The notes under the pieces were generated by a model. The model was not told where the DNA came from and searched no databases. It was given only the letters and a program-made list of their open reading frames with translations. A stretch of 64,000 bases of DNA from assembly GCA_019419955.1 (NCBI GenBank), contig JAHZIB010000005.1, forward strand, positions 1 through 64,000. Reading direction: 5' to 3'. Within the stretch, counting starts at the first letter, position 1, and every line of letters begins with the position of its first letter. The position numbers were made by a program, and so were the translations under genes. The DNA comes from Clostridiales bacterium. Lineage in GTDB: Bacteria > Bacillota > Clostridia > TANB77 > CAG-508. Shown here piece after piece: positions 17,398 through 27,462 of the stretch.

Positions 17398-19671
17398 TTA
17401 TTCCTCAATTTCTTCTTTAAGTATAACGTTTATAACTGTTCCTTCTTCTACTGATGTACCAGCTGTAATATCTTGGCTAGTCACTTTCCCTTCTCCAGAA
17501 TACTTTATATTCAAATTCTTATTCTTTAAAACAGCCTTTGCCTCTGATAAACTCATTCCCTTTAAATTTGGTACAGACTGAGATACCCTAGTATCATTAT
17601 CCTCAGAATATAATCTTACCACTGAGCCCTCAATTAAAGCTGTTCCTGCTGCTGGCATTTGTTCTGTGACTATATCATCTGAGTTGCCTGAAATAATACA
17701 CTCAAATCCTTGTTTTTCAATTATCTTCTTTGCCTCTGCCATAGTTTTATTCTTAACATTTGAAAGAGCTGTAGTCTCTGCTGATGACTCACTATCTGTT
17801 GTATCTGATTGAATTCCTAAGTAAGGTAACACTTCTGATAAAATTTGCGAAACCACTGGAGCTGCAACTGTACTTCCACTATGGCTCTCTCCTTGAGGTC
17901 CATATAATGTAACAAGTATAACTACCTCTGGGCTCTCCACTGGAGATATAGCAGCAAAAGATGCAACATATTTTTTCTCCTTGTCAGATTCGTCAGGTTC
18001 AGACGTACCTGTTTTTCCTGCAATACTATAACCTTTTACTTCTGCATACTTTCCTGTTCCACTATCAACAACTGTCTCTAGCATATCAAGCATTGTCTCT
18101 GAAGTTTCTTTTGAAACAACTTGTCTAACTTCTTTAGGTTCTATCGTTGTAATAGCTCCAGTATCTGTATTTTTTATTTCCTTAGCAATTCTTGGTTGAA
18201 CTAAAACACCATCATTTGCAATTGCCGAAACAGCTGTAATCATTTGCAACGGTGTAACTCTAAATCTCTGCCCAAATGACATTGTTGCAAGCTCTACAGT
18301 TCCAACATCATCTATATCCCAAAAATATCCAGACCTTTCACCTGAACTTCCAGAATCACCAATATCAGCGAAACCAGTTGTATCAAAGAAACCAAAAGCG
18401 TCATAATATCTATATAGAGTTGCTGCTCCTATCTTTTCTCCCAATTGCATAAATGCAGGATTACACGAATATTTTAGAGCATCTCTTAAACTTTGTGAAC
18501 CATGTCCTGATGTATCTGAACAATTTATTTTAACTCCAGAAACCATTTGGTAACCCTCACATTCAAAAACATTTGGTTTATCAGCATTGACCAATCCTTC
18601 CTCTAATCCTACAGCAGCAGTTATAATCTTGAATACAGAACCTGGCTCATATGTTGATGTAATTGCTCTATTATTCCATGTCTCCTGTAATAAAGAATTC
18701 TTTTCTTCATCAGACATTTTTTTCCACTTTTTATCAGATATATAATCCAAAGTAAATGGAGAATTCAAATTATAATCCGGATAAGTTGCCATCGCTAAAA
18801 CATCGCCATTATTAGGATTCATTATAATGACATTTCCTCCATCTTTGCAATCATTCTCCTCACACGCCTGTTTCAAATATTTTTCTGCTATCTGTTGTAT
18901 ATTTGCATCAATAGTAAGAGTTATATCATTTCCATTTTGAGGCGCAATATAAGTCTCGTTCTCATATGGTATTAAATCTTGAACAGCATCTTGTGCAGAC
19001 GTCACTTTTCCTGGAGTTCCCGTTAATATATCATTCCACTTAAGCTCCAAACCATAAAGTCCCTGATTATCAGTACCACAAAAACCTATTAAACTTGAAG
19101 CTAAATTGTCATATGGATAATATCTTTTTGTATCACCATCAATATTTATTCCGCTATAAATATCATTCGCTTGCATCCAATTTCTTAATTCTTCTATCTT
19201 GTCATTTTCTACTTTTTTAGCTATTGTAACATTAGTACTATCACTAGAAACTTTCTCTAAAGTCTCCTTATAATCCAAATCGAAAATATCTGAAAAAGCC
19301 TTTGACACCTTTTCTTTCAATTGTTTAGTCATTGCTTCAGCTATTTTTTCATCATCATTTTCAACTACAATGCTAGTAGGGTCAATACTTACAGTATCAA
19401 CCTGAGCACTAATCGCTAGAGCTTTTCCAGTAGAATCATATATAGTACCTCTTTTAGGGCTAATTGTCTTACTTGCAGTAAGTTGTCTATACATATCCTC
19501 TTTCAAATCAGCACCTTGCACAATTTGTAGCCAGCCCAATCTACCAATTAAAATTATAAATACAACAAAAAATGCTATTAACATTCTTGCTAATCTCTCA
19601 TTTATAGAAAGTATTTTTTTTCCACTATTCTTATGCGCATTAAATTTATATACATTTGTCTTTTTATTCAA
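17398..19671 (-). CDS. Class B penicillin-binding protein with two PASTA domains (PBP2B/FtsI-like)
   Basis: 757 residues: short cytoplasmic tail, membrane helix (about 29-50), pedestal domain, transpeptidase domain with SVFK (Ser345), SCN (402-404) and KTG (553-555), then two PASTA repeats (about 640-700 and 700-757). It is a clear paralogue of the PBP at 8537. By analogy with Bacillus, the two-PASTA enzyme would be the vegetative division PBP2B and the one-PASTA enzyme SpoVD, but here the two-PASTA gene lies outside the dcw cluster. TTG at 19671 follows AAAGGAG by about 10 bases. It has a candidate promoter overlapping the ftsH terminator. Confidence 0.9.
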   Translation of the reverse strand: MNKKTNVYKFNAHKNSGKKILSINERLARMLIAFFVVFIILIGRLGWLQIVQGADLKEDMYRQLTASKTISPKRGTIYDSTGKALAISAQVDTVSIDPTSIVVENDDEKIAEAMTKQLKEKVSKAFSDIFDLDYKETLEKVSSDSTNVTIAKKVENDKIEELRNWMQANDIYSGINIDGDTKRYYPYDNLASSLIGFCGTDNQGLYGLELKWNDILTGTPGKVTSAQDAVQDLIPYENETYIAPQNGNDITLTIDANIQQIAEKYLKQACEENDCKDGGNVIIMNPNNGDVLAMATYPDYNLNSPFTLDYISDKKWKKMSDEEKNSLLQETWNNRAITSTYEPGSVFKIITAAVGLEEGLVNADKPNVFECEGYQMVSGVKINCSDTSGHGSQSLRDALKYSCNPAFMQLGEKIGAATLYRYYDAFGFFDTTGFADIGDSGSSGERSGYFWDIDDVGTVELATMSFGQRFRVTPLQMITAVSAIANDGVLVQPRIAKEIKNTDTGAITTIEPKEVRQVVSKETSETMLDMLETVVDSGTGKYAEVKGYSIAGKTGTSEPDESDKEKKYVASFAAISPVESPEVVILVTLYGPQGESHSGSTVAAPVVSQILSEVLPYLGIQSDTTDSESSAETTALSNVKNKTMAEAKKIIEKQGFECIISGNSDDIVTEQMPAAGTALIEGSVVRLYSEDNDTRVSQSVPNLKGMSLSEAKAVLKNKNLNIKYSGEGKVTSQDITAGTSVEEGTVINVILKEEIEE

Positions 19672-19754
19672 CCTTAGTATCTCCTTTGCTTAAAGATATT
19701 TATCCAATTTGTTGTATGTTTATATTAAACATAATTGCCCCATTTTATGTTTAT

Positions 19755-19783
19755 ATTTTATATTACCCGCCCGAAAAAATCAA
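19755..19783 (-). promoter_or_regulatory. Possible promoter of the second PBP gene
   Basis: TTGATT (19778-19783), 17 bases, TAAAAT (19755-19760) on the minus strand, starting directly after the ftsH terminator stem. Confidence 0.45.
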
Positions 19784-19786
19784 GTA

Positions 19787-19813
19787 AAAAACCGACATTT
19801 TTTTGTCGGTTTT
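19787..19813 (-). terminator. ftsH terminator
   Basis: 10-bp perfect stem (19787-19796 with 19804-19813), 7-base loop, T-rich tail on the minus strand, 4 bases after the ftsH stop codon. Confidence 0.8.
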
Positions 19814-19817
19814 CATA

Positions 19818-21635
19818 TTATAAGCTTTGCTCATTAAATATAGAATCAAATTCTTCTCCATCAATCTTTTCTTTTTCAAGAAGAACACCAGCTACTTTAT
19901 GAAGCTTATCTATATTCTCTTTTAATATTGTTTCAGCTTTCTTATATGCAAAATCAATAATACTCTTTACTTCTTCATCAATTACTCCCGCTGTTTCTTC
20001 AGAATATTCTTTTGATTGTGCAAAATCTCTGCCTAAAAATACCTCTTCTTGGTTTTGTCCAAGAGTTATTGTTCCAACTCTCTCGCTCATACCATATTTA
20101 GTAACCATAGCTCTTGCAATTTTTGTAGCCCTTTCAATATCATTGCTTGCACCTGTTGAAATATCATCTAATATCAATTTTTCTGCTACTCTACCTCCAA
20201 GAAGTGAAACAATATTTTCTACCATTTCCGTCCTAGACATAAATGATTTATCTTCAGTTGGTCTATACATAGTATAACCACCTGCCATGCCTCTAGGTAC
20301 TATAGAAATTTGATGAACAGGGTCTTGTGTAGGTAAAAATCTACTAACAACTGCATGACCTGCTTCATGGTAAGCAACCAATTTTTGCTCTTTATCACTT
20401 CTAACTCTTGTTCTTTTTTCTGGTCCCATAGTAACTTTAACCATAGCATCTTCAATTTCTTGCATTCCAATCTCTCTTAAATTTCTTCTAGCTGCAAGTA
20501 GCGCTGCTTCATTTAAAACATTCTCCAAATCAGCTCCTGAGAAACCTGATGTATTTTTAGCAATTGTTTTTAGGTCAACATCTATAGCTAATTTTTTCTT
20601 TCTACTATGCACTTCAAGTATTTGTTCTCTAGCTTTAACATCTGGACTAGATACTACAATTTGTCTGTCGAATCTTCCAGGTCTTAATAATGCCTTATCT
20701 AAAACATCTGGTCTGTTAGTAGCTGCTAACACTATAACACCCTCATTTACTGCAAATCCATCCATCTCTACCAATAATTGATTAAGGGTTTGCTCTCTTT
20801 CATCATGTCCTCCACCAAGACCAGCACCTCTCTGACGTCCTACTGCATCAATTTCATCTATAAAGATTATACATGGAGCTTTTTTCTTAGCCTCATCGAA
20901 CAAATCTCTTACTCTTGATGCACCAACACCAACGAACATTTCCACAAAATCAGAACCACTTATTATAAAGAATGGTACTCCTGCTTCTCCAGCAACAGCT
21001 TTTGCTAATAATGTTTTACCAGTACCAGGCTGACCAACAAGAAGCACACCTTTAGGAATTCTTGCACCCATATCAGTATATTTCTTTGGGTTCTTTAAAA
21101 ACTCTACAATTTCCTCAAGCTCCTCTTTTTCTTCATCCACACCTGCAACATCATCAAATGTAACCTTATTCTTATCAGTTGGGCTCATCATTCTTGCTCT
21201 ACTCTTGCCAAAGGACATAGTTTTGTTTCCTCCACCATTTCCCTGCGCTCCACTCATAAATAAGAACCAGAAAATTAGGAAAATAATTAAAATTCCAAAC
21301 GGAGTTAAAAGACTTAGTATAAATACCCAAACAGATTCAGATGCCTCTTTAACTGAAATACTTCCAGCTGTCATACTTTCCTGTAAATTATCCATTAAAT
21401 TGTCTATGCTAGGAATATTTACCTGTTTTTCAAAATTTTCATCTTTAAGTTTAACCGTTGCAGTTGCTCCATCTGCTGAGAGTTCAATTTCTGATACATT
21501 TCCAGCTTCTATCTCTCCTAACAACTCTGAATATGCAAGCTTATTATTATCATTATCTAATATTGACGTTAAAAGTACAACAAAAATTATACCTATAATA
21601 AGCCACATAGCTAATGTTTTTATTCCACTTTTCAA
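19818..21635 (-). CDS. ftsH: ATP-dependent zinc metalloprotease FtsH
   Basis: Membrane-bound hexameric AAA+ protease for quality control of membrane and regulatory proteins. Two membrane helices (about 7-24 and 105-127) flank a small extracytoplasmic domain; the AAA module has Walker A GQPGTGKT, Walker B IIFIDEIDAVG and the second region of homology ATNRPDVLDKALLRPGRFDR; the zinc site is HEAGH. 605 residues is normal. The start is TTG at 21635, about 10 bases after AAAGGAGG; a 10-bp hairpin (21656-21678) lies just upstream of that site. It follows tilS, the common Bacillota order, although hpt between them is absent. Confidence 0.97.
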   Translation of the reverse strand: MKSGIKTLAMWLIIGIIFVVLLTSILDNDNNKLAYSELLGEIEAGNVSEIELSADGATATVKLKDENFEKQVNIPSIDNLMDNLQESMTAGSISVKEASESVWVFILSLLTPFGILIIFLIFWFLFMSGAQGNGGGNKTMSFGKSRARMMSPTDKNKVTFDDVAGVDEEKEELEEIVEFLKNPKKYTDMGARIPKGVLLVGQPGTGKTLLAKAVAGEAGVPFFIISGSDFVEMFVGVGASRVRDLFDEAKKKAPCIIFIDEIDAVGRQRGAGLGGGHDEREQTLNQLLVEMDGFAVNEGVIVLAATNRPDVLDKALLRPGRFDRQIVVSSPDVKAREQILEVHSRKKKLAIDVDLKTIAKNTSGFSGADLENVLNEAALLAARRNLREIGMQEIEDAMVKVTMGPEKRTRVRSDKEQKLVAYHEAGHAVVSRFLPTQDPVHQISIVPRGMAGGYTMYRPTEDKSFMSRTEMVENIVSLLGGRVAEKLILDDISTGASNDIERATKIARAMVTKYGMSERVGTITLGQNQEEVFLGRDFAQSKEYSEETAGVIDEEVKSIIDFAYKKAETILKENIDKLHKVAGVLLEKEKIDGEEFDSIFNEQSL

Positions 21636-21732
21636 ATCTAAAATTCCTCCTTTAGTTTTAAAGATGATATCTTTAAAATTAAAATTTTATCCAATTTATT
21701 AAATATTTATAATAAATAGATTTCACCTTTGA

Positions 21733-21761
21733 ACTATACCATATAAATTAAGTTATTGCAA
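21733..21761 (-). promoter_or_regulatory. ftsH promoter
   Basis: TTGCAA (21756-21761), 17 bases, TATAGT (21733-21738) on the minus strand, about 80 bases before the ftsH ribosome binding site. The intervening leader contains the hairpin at 21656-21678. Confidence 0.6.
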
Positions 21762-21774
21762 GATTTTTTTTAAA

Positions 21775-21795
21775 ACTGAATCGTTTTTTTTCAGT
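21775..21795 (-). terminator. Short hairpin downstream of tilS
   Basis: actgaa (21775-21780) pairs with ttcagt (21790-21795), followed by T-rich sequence on the minus strand. It is 145 bases after the tilS stop and just upstream of the ftsH promoter. The 302-base gap 21636-21938 holds no gene. Confidence 0.35.
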
Positions 21796-21938
21796 ACATA
21801 TTCTTTTTATTAATTTTTACTACTTACAGCTATTAATGTTGAAAACAAATAAGTATATATACTCTGGTGCAATTTAAACTGTGAGTTATAATCTGTTTTT
21901 CATCTAACTAAATCAATTCTCTTATTTAATTAATACAT

Positions 21939-23045
21939 TTATTTTTTATTGGTTTCATATTTTATTAAAATCTTCCCTTTACTCACTTTAACATATAAAC
22001 CTTTTTTTGGCATCAAAAACTTATTACCAATATTATTTTTACATAGCTTTACTATATCATCAATATGCACTTTCTCTATCCCACTGGTCTTTCCATAAAC
22101 CTTTGCTATTGCATACAAAATTACTCTTGACCTAACTACCTCGTCCAGCATGTTAAATTTTTTCAAATTAAGTACTACTAATTTATTGTTTTTTGTACTA
22201 AAAGTCTCTACATTAAAGTTATTGCCTTTTTCTTTATTTCTCTTATCATGCTTCTGAATAAAATTATTCCCTTTTTCTTCATTCTTTAAACCTATATTTT
22301 TTTCCTCAATTAATATTTCTTTATACTCTTTTTGAACAATATTATCTATAAACCTTTCTTGTTCTGTAGCTAAGTTTGAAAGCCTATTTATTCCCTCCAA
22401 AATATTAGGATTAAACTCTTTTTGAATAAACGGAATAAGCATATTTCTTATTTTATTTCTAGTATATATATTTTCTTCATTTGATTTATCATATTTCGGA
22501 TTTAATTTTTTTTCCTTGCAATACTCTTCAACCTTTTTCCTTGAACATTCTATAATTGGTCTAATGTATTTTCCTTCTCTTACTTTTTCAATTCCTTTTA
22601 GTCCTGAAACAGAAGTTCCTCTAAGTAAGTTCATGAGTACTGTTTCTACATTATCATTGCTGTTATGTGCAGTTGCAATTTTATTTGCCCCAACTTTTTG
22701 TGCTACTTCTTCAAAAAAACAATATCTAATATTTCTTCCAGCTTCCTCTATTCCAATCTTCAAATCTTTTGCCTCTCTCTCTACATCTACCTTTTTATAA
22801 AAAAACGCTATTCCTTTTTTATTACAACACTCTTTCACATATTCGGTCTCTTCGTCAGCCTCTGCTCTTATCATATGATTAATATGTGCAACAAATATTT
22901 CAATATTTAGTTTATCTTTTAGTGAATATAGACAGTTTAACAAAGACATTGAATCAGGTCCACCAGAAACTCCAATTACAACTTTATCTCCATTTTCTAT
23001 CATTTTGTACTTTTTTATTGTTTCTAACACTTCATTCTCAAACAC
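21939..23045 (-). CDS. tilS: tRNA(Ile)-lysidine synthase
   Basis: Converts C34 of tRNA-Ile(CAU) to lysidine so that AUA is read as isoleucine. The PP-loop SGGPDSMSLLN is at about 28-38 and the family motifs HINHMIRAEAD and TAHNSNDNVETVLMNLLRGT follow. At 368 residues it is shorter than the usual 430-470, with a small C-terminal domain. A Lys/Asn/Glu-rich insert around residues 255-285 contains a near-duplicate KGNNF unit. GTG at 23045 is preceded by AAGGAGA at about 9 bases. Confidence 0.93.
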   Translation of the reverse strand: MFENEVLETIKKYKMIENGDKVVIGVSGGPDSMSLLNCLYSLKDKLNIEIFVAHINHMIRAEADEETEYVKECCNKKGIAFFYKKVDVEREAKDLKIGIEEAGRNIRYCFFEEVAQKVGANKIATAHNSNDNVETVLMNLLRGTSVSGLKGIEKVREGKYIRPIIECSRKKVEEYCKEKKLNPKYDKSNEENIYTRNKIRNMLIPFIQKEFNPNILEGINRLSNLATEQERFIDNIVQKEYKEILIEEKNIGLKNEEKGNNFIQKHDKRNKEKGNNFNVETFSTKNNKLVVLNLKKFNMLDEVVRSRVILYAIAKVYGKTSGIEKVHIDDIVKLCKNNIGNKFLMPKKGLYVKVSKGKILIKYETNKK

Positions 23046-23143
23046 AGTTAATATTCTCCTTCACATGTTCATTTTTAATCCCATTACTTTCACACTGCAC
23101 AAACTTAATTGTTCAATTTATTGACTAATTACGCACCTTTTTA

Positions 23144-23172
23144 ATCATAGCATAAATCCCAGCATTTTACAA
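23144..23172 (-). promoter_or_regulatory. tilS promoter
   Basis: TTGTAA (23167-23172), 17 bases, TATGAT (23144-23149) on the minus strand, about 80 bases before the tilS ribosome binding site. Confidence 0.55.
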
Positions 23173-23232
23173 GAACTTGACATAATACATTTTACTATTA
23201 TAATTAAATTATAGTATCCTATCTTCCTCTGC

Positions 23233-23266
23233 AAAAAGGGCTCCTAGAATTAGGAGTCCTTTTTTT
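23233..23266 (-). terminator. dnaB operon terminator
   Basis: aaaagg-ctcct / aggag-cctttt stem with one mismatched pair, 6-base loop, and T runs on both strands, 27 bases downstream of the dnaB stop. Confidence 0.75.
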
Positions 23267-23292
23267 GCTTATTTCATATTATTTTAGAATAA

Positions 23293-24625
23293 CTAATCTC
23301 TATATTTATCAATATTGGCAAATTTTGTGTAGTTTCCAAGCCACAATAGCTCAACTGTACCTGTTGAACCAGCTCTATGCTTTGCAAGTATTACTTCTGC
23401 AATATTTTTCTTCTCACTATCTTCATTATAATAGTCATCTCTATATAAGAACATTACAATGTCTGCATCCTGCTCGATTGAACCAGACTCACGGAGGTCA
23501 GAAAGCATTGGTCTATGATCTGGTCTCTGTTCAGGCGCTCTAGATAGCTGTGACAAAGCTATTACTGGAACTTCGATTTCTTTTGCTAGTATCTTAAGTG
23601 AACGACTAATTTCTGCAATTTCTTGTTCACGGCTTGAACCTCTTTTACCACTTCCTTGTACTAATTGCAAATAATCTATTATAACTAATCCTATATTTTT
23701 TTCAAGTTTCATTTTTCTACATTTTGCACGGATTTCCATTATAGAAATACCTGGTGTATCATCAATATATATCTGAGACTCAGAAAGAACTCCAGATGCC
23801 TCTGCAAGTTTAGCCCAATCCTCATCTTCAAGAGTTCCTGTTCTTACCTTATTACTATCAACCATTGCCTCAGAACACAGAATTCTGTTTACCATCTGTT
23901 CCTTTGACATTTCTAAGCTAAATATAGCTACTGGAACATTTGCTCTTACAGCTGCATGAGTTGCAATATTCAGTGCAAATGCAGACTTTCCCATTGCAGG
24001 TCTTGCTGCAACTAATATCAAGTCCGATTTATGTAGTCCTGCTGTTCTATAGTCCAAATCCGCAAAACCTGTTGGCACACCAGTCACATGCTGTTTTCTA
24101 TTATATAACTGCTCTAATTCAGTAAATGTATCAACCAGTATATCCTTAATAGAGCTATATCCTTTTTGATTTTTCTTCTGCATTACCTCAAAAATTTTCT
24201 TTTCCGAGCTATCAATAATATTTTCCACTTCCTGAGTTGGATCATATCCAAGAGTTATTATTTCATTTGCAGTTTTAATCAAATTCCTTAATATAGATTT
24301 TTCCTCAACAATCTTAATATATTGCTCAACATTTGATGTAGTTGGCACCATGTCTGGAAGTCCTGCAATATATCCCAAGCCTCCTACTGCCTCAAGTTTT
24401 CCCATAGATGATAACTCTGACTTTAAGGTAATTATATCAATTGGCTCACTTCTGCTATACAAATTCATTAAGGCGGAAAAAATAATTTTATTATCTTCTC
24501 TATAGAAGTCTTCCTCTTTAAGCACTTCAACAGCTGCAATAACTGCATCTTTATCAGTAAGCATACTACCGAATTACAGCTTGCTCAGCCTCTGTATCAT
24601 TTGGTGGTACTTTCCCTAGCTCCAT
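23293..24625 (-). CDS. dnaB: Replicative DNA helicase DnaB, needs +1 shift at CGG
   Basis: Hexameric 5'-3' helicase of the replication fork. The 5' part starts at ATG 24625 (AAGGGA 9 bases upstream) and encodes MELGKVPPNDTEAEQAVI; the next codon in that frame is CGG, followed at once by TAG. Omitting C24571 gives ATT GGT AGT ATG, i.e. VIGSMLTDKDAV, the exact family sequence, and an uninterrupted 443-residue protein. Walker A is AARPAMGKSAFALN; RecA-like motifs IFSLEMSKEQM, IIDYLQL and DLRESGSIEQDAD follow. Starting at the internal ATG (24564) would lose the conserved N-terminal 20 residues. It is the last gene of gdpP-rplI-dnaB. Since DnaB is essential, this is the strongest case against a true loss-of-function mutation. 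Confidence 0.95.
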
Positions 24626-24708
24626 TTGCTTCTATTCCCTTCTTTCACCATAAATTTTACATGTGCACTTTGCAAGTTCTTTTAGCCATAGAAATTTGTT
24701 AAAAGATT

Positions 24709-25155
24709 TCACTCACTTATAACCTCTACCTTAAGCTGTGCAATAACCCCCTCAAATAACTTTATTGGGACATTAAAACTTCCTAAAGTTTTAATTGTAT
24801 CTTTTAACTCAATCTTCTTTTTATCTATATTAAAATTATACTGTATTTTTAAATTGTCAGAAATTTCCTTTGAAGTTACACTACCGAAAATTTTTCCGTT
24901 CTCTCCAGATTTAACCTTAATTTTTAGAATTATTCCCTTTATCTTCTTTGCAAGTTCCTCAGCAGCTTGCTTCTCCACATCTTTTTTATAACTAGCTGCC
25001 TCTTTTTTGTTATTAAGCTTGCTCATGTTTTCAGCATTTGCTTCAACTGCAAGTTTTTTAGGAAACAAAAAATTTCTTGCATAACCATCAGCCGCATTAA
25101 TAATCTCGTCTTTCTTTCCAACACCTTTTATATTATCTAATAAAATAACCTTCAT
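24709..25155 (-). CDS. rplI: 50S ribosomal protein L9
   Basis: 148 residues. The N-terminal rRNA-binding domain begins MKVILLDNIKGVGKKDE with the invariant GYARNFLFPKKLA; a long helix and the C-terminal domain (KIFGSVTSKEI) follow. The ATG at 25155 fits family N-termini and has AAGGTG upstream; a GTG two codons earlier overlaps it. The gdpP-rplI-dnaB order is conserved in Bacillota. Confidence 0.97.
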   Translation of the reverse strand: MKVILLDNIKGVGKKDEIINAADGYARNFLFPKKLAVEANAENMSKLNNKKEAASYKKDVEKQAAEELAKKIKGIILKIKVKSGENGKIFGSVTSKEISDNLKIQYNFNIDKKKIELKDTIKTLGSFNVPIKLFEGVIAQLKVEVISE

Positions 25156-25226
25156 ACTCACACCTTACTTTCTTCTCTATATTTAAAATGTGTTTATATT
25201 TTACAACAAATTGTATGCTTTTTCAA

Positions 25227-27212
25227 CTAATTAATTTCGCTAAAATACTCGTTTATCCTATTAATCAACTCTTGCTTTACTTCATAAACATCCATTCCCT
25301 CAACCTGAGCACCTGCTAAAGTAATGTGACCACCACCACCAAGTTTCTCAAGTATTACCTGAACATTAATATCTCCTATAGAACGACCGCTGATGCAAAC
25401 CTTATCTGGTATTTTGCCTATTACAAACGAAGCCGTTATATTACTAATTGTAAGTAATTCATCTGCTGCTTTTGCACATACAACATTCGCATCTCTATCT
25501 TCCTCTTCATATATCGATATTGCAATTGTGTCATATACAATTTCTGTTTTTCCTATTATATTTGATATTTTGTTGTATGTCTCCAAATCACTTTGAAACC
25601 ATTTTTTAACTTTAATAATATCTACTCCGCATCTTCTTAAATACGCTGCTGCTTCAAAAGTCCTAACTCCAGTTTTAAACGTAAAAGTCTTTGTATCCAT
25701 CATTATTCCAGCATACAATGCTTCTGCCTCTAAATTAGAAAGTTTTGGTTCACTTTGCGCATATTCCACAAGCTCTGTTACTAACTCTGATGCAGATGAA
25801 GCATATACTTCGTGAAAAGTCAAAGTAGCATTTTCTATATAATCAGGACTTCTCCTGTGATGGTCTACAACAACAATTTTCTTCACTTTGCTCAAAAGCT
25901 CAAATGACTCAATATAATTCTTCTTGTTTGTATCCACTACAACTAGCAAAGTATCATCATCAACATCTGAAACTGCCCTTTGTGGTTCTAAAATAATATT
26001 ATCATATTCAGGATTCGATTTTAACTCATCTAAAAAAACTGCCAAATTGTCTCCCTTAGGATTCAAAACAATATGTGCCTCTTTTTCTAGAGTTCTGGCA
26101 AGTCTATATATCCCCATGCTAGCTCCTATGCAATCCATATCTGCATTGGTATGTCCCATTATCATAACTCTACTAGCTTCAGAAATAAGCCCTTCAAGCG
26201 CATGTGATATAATTCTTGCTTTAACCTTGGTCCTCTTTTCCAACTCTTGAGTTCTACCACCGAAAAATGTATATTTAGCATTTTCATAAATTACTGCTTG
26301 GTCTCCACCACGTCCCAAAACTATATCTAGCGATGCTTGCGCAGTCTTGTATTTCTCCAAGTTAGTAGTCCCCTCATTAGATATAGCAATACTCAATGTA
26401 AATTGCATCTTATCAGAAGGTTGTAAATCCTTTATTGTATCTAAAATATCAAACTTTCCTTCCTCTATTTCTTTAATATACTGCTTTTCAAAAACACATA
26501 CAAAAGTTTCTCTTTCAGATTTTAGAATAAGACCCTTATACTCTATTGCCCAATCATACAAAGTTTTTTCGATTTCAGCCATAAGCTGAGGTCTTTCATC
26601 ATCTGGTATCCTTTGTATAATTTCCTCGTAATTATCTATCATAATCAAACCAATATACATATCTTTATTATCAAACAATGTTTCAAGCTCAACTAGCTTA
26701 GTATTATCTACAAAATAAATAGTGATAACATACTCATCCTTTAGAGGCATATAATCTCCATAAAGCTTATAGGTATTTTTGCCAATAGTAATTTCATCAT
26801 ATATTTTTTCTTTTTTATCATTACTTTTAATTTGCAGTTTTAGCTCAGAAATAATTTTAGTTAGATAATTATTTATATCTATATTCGCAAATTCCTGATT
26901 AAATTTAGTATTTCTAAAAATCAAATTACCGTTTGTCTCAGCTATTACCAATGGAAATGGTGAATTAACAAGAGCCACCTTTGCCACTTTATCAACACTA
27001 AATGTTAAATTCTTAATATGCTCTGTAAGCTCTTCCTGCCCTTTATTATTCGTCCAATATGCATACATAAGTAATAATATATATATAATTATTGCAGGTA
27101 CTATAAAAGCAGGACTGTAGACACAAATTACTATTAAAAGTAAAGCTATTATCGCTAAATATATCTTAGTTTTAGATACTATTTTCTGCAATAACTTTTT
27201 ATTGTGGTTCAT
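25227..27212 (-). CDS. gdpP: Cyclic-di-AMP phosphodiesterase GdpP (DHH family)
   Basis: Membrane phosphodiesterase that degrades c-di-AMP, a regulator of osmotic and wall homeostasis. Two N-terminal helices (about 15-55), a PAS-like segment, a degenerate GGDEF domain (about 180-300), and the DHH/DHHA1 module: GHTNADMDCIGAS, VVDTNKK, VVDHHRRS and the C-terminal GGGGHITLAGAQ. The ATG at 27212 follows GGAGG by 5-6 bases. 661 residues is typical. First gene of the operon; a good promoter lies at 27339-27368. Confidence 0.95.
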   Translation of the reverse strand: MNHNKKLLQKIVSKTKIYLAIIALLLIVICVYSPAFIVPAIIIYILLLMYAYWTNNKGQEELTEHIKNLTFSVDKVAKVALVNSPFPLVIAETNGNLIFRNTKFNQEFANIDINNYLTKIISELKLQIKSNDKKEKIYDEITIGKNTYKLYGDYMPLKDEYVITIYFVDNTKLVELETLFDNKDMYIGLIMIDNYEEIIQRIPDDERPQLMAEIEKTLYDWAIEYKGLILKSERETFVCVFEKQYIKEIEEGKFDILDTIKDLQPSDKMQFTLSIAISNEGTTNLEKYKTAQASLDIVLGRGGDQAVIYENAKYTFFGGRTQELEKRTKVKARIISHALEGLISEASRVMIMGHTNADMDCIGASMGIYRLARTLEKEAHIVLNPKGDNLAVFLDELKSNPEYDNIILEPQRAVSDVDDDTLLVVVDTNKKNYIESFELLSKVKKIVVVDHHRRSPDYIENATLTFHEVYASSASELVTELVEYAQSEPKLSNLEAEALYAGIMMDTKTFTFKTGVRTFEAAAYLRRCGVDIIKVKKWFQSDLETYNKISNIIGKTEIVYDTIAISIYEEEDRDANVVCAKAADELLTISNITASFVIGKIPDKVCISGRSIGDINVQVILEKLGGGGHITLAGAQVEGMDVYEVKQELINRINEYFSEIN

Positions 27213-27338
27213 AAAAACCTCCATTCAAGCTCAAATATACTCTTATATTTTTTATTAACTATTTTCTAAAATTAATTATAATAATATACCTCTATTAAAA
27301 TAATTAATATAAGAAAAGTAATAAATAAAACATATTAT

Positions 27339-27368
27339 ATTGTACTATGTTTTAAGCCTTTTTGTCAA
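27339..27368 (-). promoter_or_regulatory. gdpP-rplI-dnaB operon promoter
   Basis: TTGACA (27363-27368), 18 bases, TACAAT (27339-27344) on the minus strand, about 120 bases upstream of gdpP. Confidence 0.6.
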
Positions 27369-27395
27369 GTTGACATAAGTCATGCTTTAGAGATA

Positions 27396-27458
27396 AACTT
27401 TAAGGACACTCTTAAAAGTTCAGAAAATTCCTGAACTTTTAAGAGTGTCCCTAAAGTT
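27396..27458 (-). terminator. Long near-perfect hairpin after XRE gene
   Basis: A stem of about 27 bp (27396-27423 with 27431-27458, one bulge) with a 7-base loop, starting 4 bases after the XRE stop codon. A decayed relative with the same core sequences is at 40631-40713. Confidence 0.75.
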
Positions 27459-27462
27459 CACA

